Shown in pieces: positions 35,392-44,168 of a DNA stretch of 64,000 bases. The notes below the pieces were generated by a model, which was given only the letters and a program-made list of their open reading frames with translations, searched no databases and was not told the DNA's origin. Both the position numbers and the translations under genes were made by a program. This DNA is from a virus. Position 1 is the stretch's first letter; each line of letters opens with the position of its first letter. Where the stretch lies: positions 62,001 to 126,000 of the IMG/VR virus record IMGVR_UViG_3300017917_003822, one strand, 5' to 3'.

Positions 35392-38300
35392 ATGTCCGGA
35401 GCAAAGCTTTTTGATTATAATTCATCCTTCGCCGTTATAAGAACAAATCCCAAGCTAACTGGGAATTTGAAAATAACGGTGGAATCCAATAACAGAGTTA
35501 GTTTTAATTCTCTTAGTGTTAACTCAACGCTTAGTAATGATAGATTTAAGAATTTTAATATTACTGGAGAGAATAGTTTTGCTTTGGATGTTTTTAATTT
35601 TTTTGATAAAGGAACAACTCCAGCTTCAGCGATATTTCAGGTTGGTGAGTTCACCAGGGGATCTAGAGAACCTGCAAAGCAATTTGGCGAGCAGTATGAC
35701 TTTTTTTATGCTAGCGGTGCATCTGCCTTAGCCGATAAAAATTACTCTGAGTCTTTTAGCTACTTTGCCCCTCTATGGATAAAGAATGAAATTCCCGATT
35801 ATTTTGTTATATTCAAGGTTCCTGGTGCTGTTAGTTATCCATACTCCACCAATCAAACAACAATTTCAAGCTCGTTAAAGTACAAGCTAGTTCAAAACTA
35901 CGACAGTCCTGAGGTTTTTAAAATCACGTACGGAAGAGACCCATCAGGAAATGATGTTGTTTATTCTGCCGGTGATATTTTTACTGGATCTAGTAACTAT
36001 AATTCCTACACGATTCTTTCTGGTAGTGGTATAGTCGTTCTTTTCGATGAATTGGCAAATTTACCTCTGGTAAATGACGTAGAATCACTTTTTAATAGCA
36101 AGATAATTCCGAATCTTTCTGTCGTAAAAACATTTGATATAGGAGAAAATAGTAAAATTGGAAAATATATCAGATCTATATTTAATGATAAGCAGTTTTC
36201 CAAATCACCAATGGAAGTTAGCTGGGGACCTAATTCCTATACATATTTTAACGGAGTTTCAGTTTCCGATGGTATATTTACCAAGAAGGGAGAGATCTTA
36301 ACTTCATATTATACCAGCGATTCTTCCGATAAGATGATGGATTTTGAGTCATATATGACTTCCGGATTTTCTAGAAATAATATAATATGTCCAAATCTTC
36401 TGAATCTTGAGTTCCTATTCGATGATCCTGATTCTGATATGTACACCATTAACAGATACATGGGATTCTATGTTTCTAAAAATGACATGGCCTCATTTAG
36501 ATTAAATGGTAATTTTTTCTATGAATATAGAAATCTGGAGGGTAATAACGATTCACCAAAACCATCAAGAAACTCTTTTGGTTATTATTATGATAATAAC
36601 AGCTACGGTGTAACTGCATCTACAGGAGTTAGACTTTTTTATGAAGAAGCAACAGGATTTCTTCCTGGTTCTAATGATGTTAATTTATTAAACCCACATA
36701 AATTATTTTATATCACTGACAAGGAAAATAATTTTTATACACTTAAGAGGGATGAGGGTTATTTGGTACCAGGTGGAAATTCACCGGCATATTCATATGG
36801 TCCTTTTAACAGTACAACCGGAGAATTTTCAGCAACTGGATCGACTGGTGCTACAATGGGATCCTTTGTGATACAAGATAATTTTGTAGATCTTCTATCT
36901 TTCACCGGTACTGATGTTAAAATAGCCACAGTTCCTGGAGTTCTTGCTAGCGAAGCTGGTAAAGCTTACTGCGATGTTGAGTTTCTTAAACCTTATGATT
37001 TAAATAAGCCTTTAACTTTTAAAATATATTGGCCAAATGGTAGAAGAACGGAGGGATCTAGAAAATATGACATTGTCCAATCAGAGGATCTTTCCGCTAT
37101 TTTAGTATGGGTTGCAGGATCTTATTATTCAACCGGATCCACCTTCTATTTTAATGCTTCGGCTGGTACTACTGAACAGATTGCTACTGGACTATCAAGT
37201 CTATTTGATATCGTGAATCCAACTACATGGGAAAGCGGATCCAATTTAAATACATCTATCATAAGATTGAAGGATTCGGGAACCTATGGAAACGAAGCTT
37301 ATTCCATAAGTGTTTTTGATGACTATGATTCGTTTACTTCTAGATACAGGGGAAATTGGTCAAATACAAGTGCATATGCTTCCGGTGATATTGTCCTTTA
37401 TAATGATATCTATTATTTGACAAACACCAACATAAGTTCACCCTCACCAGGTTCTTTTAATAACAACCCATCAATTTCTGGATGGAGTAGATACTCGACC
37501 TTTTCCAATTCTGGTTACATTAAAATAAACGGTATAGATGCATCACAAATAACTAGTAATGTACATTTTAATGGCGGAACTAGAACTAAAGATACTAGAG
37601 TTACCTTTCCTATTGAATATGATGGATTCGTTAAGCCTGGAAGTTTTATAAAAACGACCGAAGGATATTCTATCATAACATCGGTTACAAGATATGTGGA
37701 TTCACCTCAGAGGGATTCAGTTACCAATAAGATAACCGGATTTAATAATTTTAGCTATACTAAGGTTGCTAACATAGCAGATTATATACCGAATGACCTC
37801 TCTAGAAGAAACACCCTAACATATCCAAGAATAGAATTGGGGTCTGATCGTTCTTTTAATGTTTATGGAACACCTAAATTAAATGCTGGAGTTTTCACAT
37901 TTTTTGATACCAAAGAATTTGATTTCGATTTTTGGTCTTCCAATTATGGATACACCCCAACCCCGGAAACCTATAAATACTTTCAGCTTGAAGTTGGTGC
38001 AAGTGGATCAATTTCGCCCGGAATACCATATCTGGTAAAACAAGGGCAAGCAAATTACAATGGTTCCTTATATATTGAAGGTTCCATATTTTATGGTGTA
38101 ACCGGATCTAGCTTTTTTACTGATGCTAGTCCAAACTTATACAAGGAACTTGTTGTTTTTCCTGCACAGTATTCGGATATTTCTTATGATCCTATATTAA
38201 CGAATTACGGAAACCAAATAGGTTACAATGGTGATTTAAATGCATTTAATGGATTCATTGGAATTCAGAGTTTAGATCCACAGCCTATCCCGGCTTCAGC

Positions 38301-40908
38301 TTCTAAAACTCAAATATTCGAGAGGGGTAAACTCGAAACTGAATATGAATATCTGGAGGAGAATTACACCCCAGAAAGAGCTAATGTTTCCAGAATAGTT
38401 CCTTTTATCAATAAGTGGGTTTATACTTCTGGAACTGATGCTAGAGGTAATTCATACAGGCTAAATCTTAGTCCAGCTTTTACTCCGACAAATTTTTCAC
38501 CTAGTATTGATAAGAATATACCCGATTCTAGATATATTACCCATGAGTGGTTCTTATTAGAGGAACCGCCCAGACAGTTCCCTGTCAATGAAATGCAAAA
38601 TCAGAACAGTTATCTTGCGGGTAAGATAGATCTCGACAAAGCAAGAAGTGCTGATCCTGCAGATTCACTTTATTTATCATCATATTTTACTGTTGAACCC
38701 CAGGATTATGCATCGGAATATGTTGATCCGAAAGCATATACCAAGGAGTTATTCACGCCTCTGACATATAATAAATCTAATGGATATTATGAAACTCTTT
38801 TTAGAGGAGTAAAAGTCTATCTAAAGAAAAGATCAAATCTTTCTAATTCGGTTGCGGATTCACTTGACAAATATATTCCACAATACAGAGGATATGAAGA
38901 TTATAAATTTGCTGCAATATTAAGGGCCGTACCTGAGGATGATTCAATTATACAGGATCCGGTAAGTTACGAGGTTATAGAAAATTCCCAACAAAAGTTT
39001 GTTCTTTTTGTTTGTAATGTTCTTATGAGGGATTATAAATCTCTTCCTCTTGGATATACCGGAGGAACAGGAGGAACCCCACAATTGGACTATACTCTTT
39101 TATATTCGTTAAGTAACAAAGAAAGCCTAAAATCTACACTGATCACGGGGGAAAGACTCTATGATATTGCTGACATTAAACTAAGTTCGGCTCTGGATCT
39201 ATCATTATCTTCGGGAAGTATAGTTAATACCACAATAAGTCCTGGTATCATAAATTACATACCTAGCGCAACATACGATACCGACTTGAGAGAGGAAATT
39301 CACACATTCTTTGTGGAAAATTCTGTTGGTGCAACTGCGGGACCAGATCCTACAGGAAGAGGAAGTTTTATTGTTCCTGGTATAGCTGGTAGTCCAACTT
39401 ATCCTTGGCCGATAGGTGTCGGTCCAAATTATATTGAATTTGGAAGAGTAGCAACGGGATCTGCTTCCTACATATTTAATATACCTTTTTCTGCTGCCGA
39501 TCCGGTGACGGTTCCGGTTGGACCTTCTTCCGTTTATCGAAATAATCCAGTTTTTCAAATTCAGGGAGGAGAAAGTTACTATGATTCGATATTGCAGAGG
39601 ACTTCTGTTGCTGACATTGCTAGAAGAGTTAATTCAAGCTCAACATACATTAGATATCGAACTTATGTTTGGGATCCAATTAACTCAGTTACTGTTGAAA
39701 GAAATAATGATTTTGAGCTTTATATAGAAAAACCAACAAGACTAGTTAAAACAAGAGGGACTAGAACTTCTAAGTTTTATGGCGGACCACAAACAATAGG
39801 AGAATCTACGCCAACCGGATATATTATGCAATCCAATCAAAATCTACCGTCCACACTTCTGAGATATTCGGGTGGATATGAGCCTATATTTAGAAAAGTG
39901 GTTCATTTTGATAATGATAAATCCGATAAGATTTACGGATACAATCAGATGGATCTGTCCTTTAGAAATTGTAATTTTGCACCAAATAAATATTATTTTG
40001 GGGTATCTAGAAACCTACAATTTACTAAAGTTTCACTGGACAATAATATTCTCTCGTTGAGTCAAAATTTACCTGAAGGACCAGTTTATCCTCTTGTTGG
40101 TCAGTCACCAATATGGAAGAAGGATTTTAATTTATTCTCTTCATCTTGGGATCCTGGATATTATCAGCAATTTACGGGTGCAGAAACTTATGTTGATGTA
40201 GCAGGTACTAGATCAATGAAGGAATTTAAATCTTTCTTTGGTTCTAAAATAATGAAAACCCCTGACCCTGTACAGTTTAATAATTACATAACATTACAGA
40301 TTTCTAGAACAACCGGTTCTTCCGATGTTGCTTCTGTAAATGAAATGATAAATTCTTATTTGGCTCCGATACAGTCAATAACCCCTTCAAACTCGTCTTC
40401 CGGTATAGGTAGTGTTGGACCATATCTTTCTGGAGTTGATTATAATAAGTTGGATCTATCTATATTCCCTGATGCTGAGTTAATTTGGCAATATTTTCCA
40501 GAGACTAATTCAATTAGGGGTATAATAAGACTTGATAGAATGTTAAGGAGATATCTTCTTAATTCAGGTATAAAACAGACTTTTATAGACAATATCATAT
40601 CTGATTTTGGTGTTGGTGATCCGGATTCCATAAACGATGATGTAAATGCTTATATTGATTTAAACGTTTCCCCGTTATATCAGGGTAATATATTTGATAT
40701 GTACGTCAAGAAGTCGTCTGAACCTCTGAACCAAAATTACATGGTTAGAGGGGACATAGCAAATTCCGAAAAATATAAGCTGGAATTTTTCAATGAACCA
40801 AACTATAAATTAACAAAAAATAGGGATTTAATTTACGATTTTGAGTATAATCTAGAAACAAATTATAACTACTCATTATTATTTAATCTTGGAATAACTA
40901 AAATATAA
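35392..40908 (+). CDS. Very large virion structural protein (1838 residues)
   Basis: The longest gene in the window. It is almost wholly beta-type: aromatic, Ser, Asn and Gly-rich, with no long helix and no recognised enzyme motif. Near the N-terminus KLFDYNSSFAVIRTNPKLTGN and LDVFNFFDKGTTPASAIF form a compact start domain. A region around 590-640 (TFKIYWPNGRRTEGSRKYDI) looks Ig-like. The C-terminal 150 residues (LIWQYFPETNSIRGIIRL; NYSLLFNLGITKI) may form the assembly end. It is 3 bases ahead of the first collagen-stalk paralogue and 30 bases after the 1221-residue gene, in one fibre operon. A baseplate-skirt or long-fibre role is inferred from size and place only. Confidence 0.5.
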   Translation: MSGAKLFDYNSSFAVIRTNPKLTGNLKITVESNNRVSFNSLSVNSTLSNDRFKNFNITGENSFALDVFNFFDKGTTPASAIFQVGEFTRGSREPAKQFGEQYDFFYASGASALADKNYSESFSYFAPLWIKNEIPDYFVIFKVPGAVSYPYSTNQTTISSSLKYKLVQNYDSPEVFKITYGRDPSGNDVVYSAGDIFTGSSNYNSYTILSGSGIVVLFDELANLPLVNDVESLFNSKIIPNLSVVKTFDIGENSKIGKYIRSIFNDKQFSKSPMEVSWGPNSYTYFNGVSVSDGIFTKKGEILTSYYTSDSSDKMMDFESYMTSGFSRNNIICPNLLNLEFLFDDPDSDMYTINRYMGFYVSKNDMASFRLNGNFFYEYRNLEGNNDSPKPSRNSFGYYYDNNSYGVTASTGVRLFYEEATGFLPGSNDVNLLNPHKLFYITDKENNFYTLKRDEGYLVPGGNSPAYSYGPFNSTTGEFSATGSTGATMGSFVIQDNFVDLLSFTGTDVKIATVPGVLASEAGKAYCDVEFLKPYDLNKPLTFKIYWPNGRRTEGSRKYDIVQSEDLSAILVWVAGSYYSTGSTFYFNASAGTTEQIATGLSSLFDIVNPTTWESGSNLNTSIIRLKDSGTYGNEAYSISVFDDYDSFTSRYRGNWSNTSAYASGDIVLYNDIYYLTNTNISSPSPGSFNNNPSISGWSRYSTFSNSGYIKINGIDASQITSNVHFNGGTRTKDTRVTFPIEYDGFVKPGSFIKTTEGYSIITSVTRYVDSPQRDSVTNKITGFNNFSYTKVANIADYIPNDLSRRNTLTYPRIELGSDRSFNVYGTPKLNAGVFTFFDTKEFDFDFWSSNYGYTPTPETYKYFQLEVGASGSISPGIPYLVKQGQANYNGSLYIEGSIFYGVTGSSFFTDASPNLYKELVVFPAQYSDISYDPILTNYGNQIGYNGDLNAFNGFIGIQSLDPQPIPASASKTQIFERGKLETEYEYLEENYTPERANVSRIVPFINKWVYTSGTDARGNSYRLNLSPAFTPTNFSPSIDKNIPDSRYITHEWFLLEEPPRQFPVNEMQNQNSYLAGKIDLDKARSADPADSLYLSSYFTVEPQDYASEYVDPKAYTKELFTPLTYNKSNGYYETLFRGVKVYLKKRSNLSNSVADSLDKYIPQYRGYEDYKFAAILRAVPEDDSIIQDPVSYEVIENSQQKFVLFVCNVLMRDYKSLPLGYTGGTGGTPQLDYTLLYSLSNKESLKSTLITGERLYDIADIKLSSALDLSLSSGSIVNTTISPGIINYIPSATYDTDLREEIHTFFVENSVGATAGPDPTGRGSFIVPGIAGSPTYPWPIGVGPNYIEFGRVATGSASYIFNIPFSAADPVTVPVGPSSVYRNNPVFQIQGGESYYDSILQRTSVADIARRVNSSSTYIRYRTYVWDPINSVTVERNNDFELYIEKPTRLVKTRGTRTSKFYGGPQTIGESTPTGYIMQSNQNLPSTLLRYSGGYEPIFRKVVHFDNDKSDKIYGYNQMDLSFRNCNFAPNKYYFGVSRNLQFTKVSLDNNILSLSQNLPEGPVYPLVGQSPIWKKDFNLFSSSWDPGYYQQFTGAETYVDVAGTRSMKEFKSFFGSKIMKTPDPVQFNNYITLQISRTTGSSDVASVNEMINSYLAPIQSITPSNSSSGIGSVGPYLSGVDYNKLDLSIFPDAELIWQYFPETNSIRGIIRLDRMLRRYLLNSGIKQTFIDNIISDFGVGDPDSINDDVNAYIDLNVSPLYQGNIFDMYVKKSSEPLNQNYMVRGDIANSEKYKLEFFNEPNYKLTKNRDLIYDFEYNLETNYNYSLLFNLGITKI

Positions 40909-40911
40909 AAT

Positions 40912-42450
40912 ATGCCTGTTACTAATATACAATCTTTAAATTATGGTGACTCACAATCACAGATCATCGACAAAATAAACTACAATTTTGACGAGATTGT
41001 CGAGGCTCATGGGGGAACTCAGGGTATTACCGGACCTACCGGGGATGTTGGACCTATTGGTTCGAGAGGTCCCATCGGATTTACAGGAGGTACCGGGGTT
41101 AGAGGTACTAGATGGTTTGTTGACTTAGTCCAGCCATCGGGAACTTTTAACACTGTTTCAGAGGGTGACTTTTGGATAGACGCCAGTGACGGAAGAATTT
41201 TTATTTTTACCGAATCTGGATGGACAAACACTGGATATACATTAGCTTCAGGAGGTAATATATTTAAACAGGAGGACTCATATTTCTCATCGGGTGGAAC
41301 CGGATCAGCTATTCTTTTTGACCAGATACTACCTCAGAATTATCTCATGATTATAGCTGACAAAGTACCAGAGTCGGGCGTACTGAATGAAAATTTGTCT
41401 AAATTTGTAATTTCCACAGATACCACTGTTAACGATTCACCGGTATTGGAGTTCTCCAAGAGTAATGTTGAATCTGGGGATATCTCTGATTACTCTCAGC
41501 ACCCTATCTTCAGATGGAAAAATTTCGACCCATTAAATAATTCTCTGGTTTTAGAAATACCCGGCGGATCTTTCGTAATAGGTTCCTCTGGAGGATTCCA
41601 ATCAACATTTGACTTTTTAACGGTACAGACACCATCAGCAACTTCCATTTCTTATGGTGCAACTTCAGGATCTGGTATATTTTCTACGGGAGGGTTTGAA
41701 TTAAATACCAGCGGACAATTTAAATTTAGAAGTTCTTTTTTTAATGTCACTGGTGGATCTGGTTATATTTCCGCGCCTGTTAATTTAACGGCAAGTCTTA
41801 CCCCGACAACCCCCTCAATCTTCACTTTTAGTGGTGGAACTGCAGGTTTCAGAACTTCAAGATCCGGTGACAGTTTTAATACGTTGTCAAACTCCGTTTA
41901 TGCTCTTTCGTTAGAATCATCTTCCGATCGTGAATTTTTCATAAACACAAAGGGAAAAATAAGAACAAAAAAAGCGGAGACCTCGATTTCCTATGCATCG
42001 ACTACACCTGGAGCTACCAGTACAGTATCGTCTAATTTGGTTAACTGGTACCTTATTTCAAGAACTTCTACTCCTGTGGCATCCTCAGTTTTACAATCAG
42101 GTAACACCATAGTCATAAATCCGGTTATACCAACCAGCAGCTATGTTGGTATTGGAGTTTATAGTGCAGCTGATTACTCTTGGGGAACGACTGGTGGACT
42201 TGAACCTGGTCAATCCATAGATATTAATGTCCACTATAGTCCAAACACAACTCAAAGGGGTTTTAGTGAGGGCTTCCGTTATATTGGTAAAGGAGCAACC
42301 AGTGGGGACGTATCAAATGTAATCACTTTACCTTTCGCAGCAACTAACGTGGACTTCACTTTAGCTAGAGGAGTTACATCCAGTAATATGACCGTTTTTT
42401 ATAGAGCTTATGGTTCTACTGGTGGATCTGGTGGATCTTTTGTTGTCTGA
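40912..42450 (+). CDS. Fibre paralogue 1: collagen-like stalk protein
   Basis: A 512-residue protein, first of three tandem paralogues. Residues 12-29 (GDSQSQIIDKINYNFDEI) form a shared N-terminal module, probably the virion attachment or trimerisation helix. Residues 38-67 are ten G-x-y triplets (GIT GPT GDV GPI and so on, ending GVR GTR W), a short collagen-like stalk. Residues 67-110 form a conserved Trp-rich strand domain (DFWIDASDGRIFIF), and the rest is a Gly/Ser/Thr beta knob ending GGSGGSFVV. No Hint domain. Such short-stalk proteins act as fibres or head/baseplate decorations. The stop codon lies inside the next candidate promoter motif. Confidence 0.6.
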   Translation: MPVTNIQSLNYGDSQSQIIDKINYNFDEIVEAHGGTQGITGPTGDVGPIGSRGPIGFTGGTGVRGTRWFVDLVQPSGTFNTVSEGDFWIDASDGRIFIFTESGWTNTGYTLASGGNIFKQEDSYFSSGGTGSAILFDQILPQNYLMIIADKVPESGVLNENLSKFVISTDTTVNDSPVLEFSKSNVESGDISDYSQHPIFRWKNFDPLNNSLVLEIPGGSFVIGSSGGFQSTFDFLTVQTPSATSISYGATSGSGIFSTGGFELNTSGQFKFRSSFFNVTGGSGYISAPVNLTASLTPTTPSIFTFSGGTAGFRTSRSGDSFNTLSNSVYALSLESSSDREFFINTKGKIRTKKAETSISYASTTPGATSTVSSNLVNWYLISRTSTPVASSVLQSGNTIVINPVIPTSSYVGIGVYSAADYSWGTTGGLEPGQSIDINVHYSPNTTQRGFSEGFRYIGKGATSGDVSNVITLPFAATNVDFTLARGVTSSNMTVFYRAYGSTGGSGGSFVV

Positions 42451-42457
42451 TATATAC
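42449..42457 (+). promoter_or_regulatory. Candidate late promoter, GATATATAC
   Basis: GATATATAC begins within the TGA stop codon of the preceding gene and ends 24 bases before the next ATG, in a 31-base gap. It would give the second and third fibre paralogues an own start site. Confidence 0.45.
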
Positions 42458-42481
42458 AATAATTATTCCACTTAATCTCAA

Positions 42482-44167
42482 ATGGCAGAATTAAAATTAC
42501 TAAGAATAGAGGAGGGTGACTCTCAGAAGACTTTAACAGATAAGGTAAATGTAAACTTTGCCAATCTGATAATCTTTGATGGTGGTCCCTATGGTAGAAT
42601 TGGAGAAAAAGGTCCAGAGGGAGCTAAAGGTGCCACCGGGCCGATTGGATCGTATGGAGATCGAGGGGTTCGTGGTACAATTTGGACTGTGGGTCCCTGC
42701 CAGCCAAGCCCAACAGGATCTATAGTCGGTGATTTTTGGTTGAATACAGATAATTCAAATTATGTTTATCGTTTCGGATCGGATAGAAATTGGTCACAAT
42801 ACGGTTTTAATTTAAAATCTGAGGATCTTTTCAGGGTATACGGACCACTTTTGAACTCAGCTGGTACCACTAATAAATACGGTTATTTTCTATCATCCAA
42901 TACTCCGATAGATTATACTGTTGTTATTACCGATAATCCATCTATGGATAGCGGAACTGAATTTTCACCAAACCCAATATTCAATCCACAATATTCAAAG
43001 TTTGTTATATCCGTGGACGGAACAAATCCTAATAAAAACATATTAGAATTCACAAAATCTGATTATGATGATACCTCGTTCACTGAAGGAACTCCTAGAT
43101 TTTATTGGAATCAGGGTCCTACTGCAGACAGAGGAAATTATGGGTTATCCTTCAAAAATTATGACCGGACAAATTTTAGCCTACCTAATTCAACTCTGAG
43201 ATTCGAGTCAACTTCGTCATCTATATCCCTTGATTCAGTCGGATTCAATCTTTATCTAAATAGTCAACAGTTATTTACTGTTAATTCATCAGGTGAAATT
43301 TATTTTGATTTCAATAACGGTACTGCTCTGTTTTCAACAAGAAATATATCATATAGCCCAAGTGGGTTTAATTTAACTACTGGATTAAATGTTTATTCAG
43401 AGTCAAGTGATCAAAATCCTCCACTGCATCTTATATCAGGATCTGCTGGAACCGGAAATTTAAGATACCTTTATAACTCGACGCCAAGTAATTCAGCATT
43501 TTTATTTAGAGTAGTTCAGGGAACAGGTACGTTATTTTCCACCTTTGGTGCGGGATATACTTTCATGGATAAGAGGGTTAATTCTATACAATCCCCACAA
43601 AATTTAACCCAAACTGCTTCAGGAACATATGGGTCAACTACCGTAAATTGGACAGCAGTTATACCATCCATAGCTGTAAATACAACGTCGGGTGATTATT
43701 TTTATGCAAATAATGGATCTGATTTTGTTATTGAAAGATCACCATCAGCTTCTCCCGGTGACAGAGGCATCTGTATATGGACTCCAGCAACAGGTGGAAC
43801 CGTTGGCTTTAACGGAGGATGGTTAAATTTGGTGGAGGATCAAGAGGCTATCACATTTAGAGTACATAGCACAAATCCGGGATCAACAGCAGATTGTTTT
43901 AGATATCTTGGATTGAATACGAGCCAATCCCCAAATATTATACCATCAACGTTTAATTCTGGTGTAAATGAGGCAGTTGCAATTTTACCTGCTGGTGAAT
44001 ATGCTTCCACTGCCGAATTTACGGTTGTTAACGTAAGGGGTGCAACTGGAGGTGCCGGTGGAACAGGAGGAACTCGAAGATGGTACAAAGTATTTTATTC
44101 TGCGTGGGGCGGTAATTTATCAAATACCTATTGTGGGGTTTTAACAACAAGTAATTCAATAGCTTAA
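42482..44167 (+). CDS. Fibre paralogue 2: collagen-like stalk protein
   Basis: A 561-residue paralogue of the preceding protein. The N-terminal module is GDSQKTLTDKVNVNFANL (12-29), the stalk is eleven G-x-y triplets at 35-67 (GPY GRI GEK GPE up to GVR GTI W), then comes the Trp-rich strand domain (GDFWLNTDNSNYVYRFG). The distal part differs from paralogue 1 (rich in Asn, Ser, Tyr) and contains ALFSTRNISYSPSGFNL-type beta strands. A second Gly-rich stretch (RGATGGAGGTGGTRRWYK) lies near the C-terminus. Conserved base and variable tip fit a receptor-binding family. The next paralogue starts 1 base after the stop codon. Confidence 0.6.
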   Translation: MAELKLLRIEEGDSQKTLTDKVNVNFANLIIFDGGPYGRIGEKGPEGAKGATGPIGSYGDRGVRGTIWTVGPCQPSPTGSIVGDFWLNTDNSNYVYRFGSDRNWSQYGFNLKSEDLFRVYGPLLNSAGTTNKYGYFLSSNTPIDYTVVITDNPSMDSGTEFSPNPIFNPQYSKFVISVDGTNPNKNILEFTKSDYDDTSFTEGTPRFYWNQGPTADRGNYGLSFKNYDRTNFSLPNSTLRFESTSSSISLDSVGFNLYLNSQQLFTVNSSGEIYFDFNNGTALFSTRNISYSPSGFNLTTGLNVYSESSDQNPPLHLISGSAGTGNLRYLYNSTPSNSAFLFRVVQGTGTLFSTFGAGYTFMDKRVNSIQSPQNLTQTASGTYGSTTVNWTAVIPSIAVNTTSGDYFYANNGSDFVIERSPSASPGDRGICIWTPATGGTVGFNGGWLNLVEDQEAITFRVHSTNPGSTADCFRYLGLNTSQSPNIIPSTFNSGVNEAVAILPAGEYASTAEFTVVNVRGATGGAGGTGGTRRWYKVFYSAWGGNLSNTYCGVLTTSNSIA

Positions 44168-44168
44168 T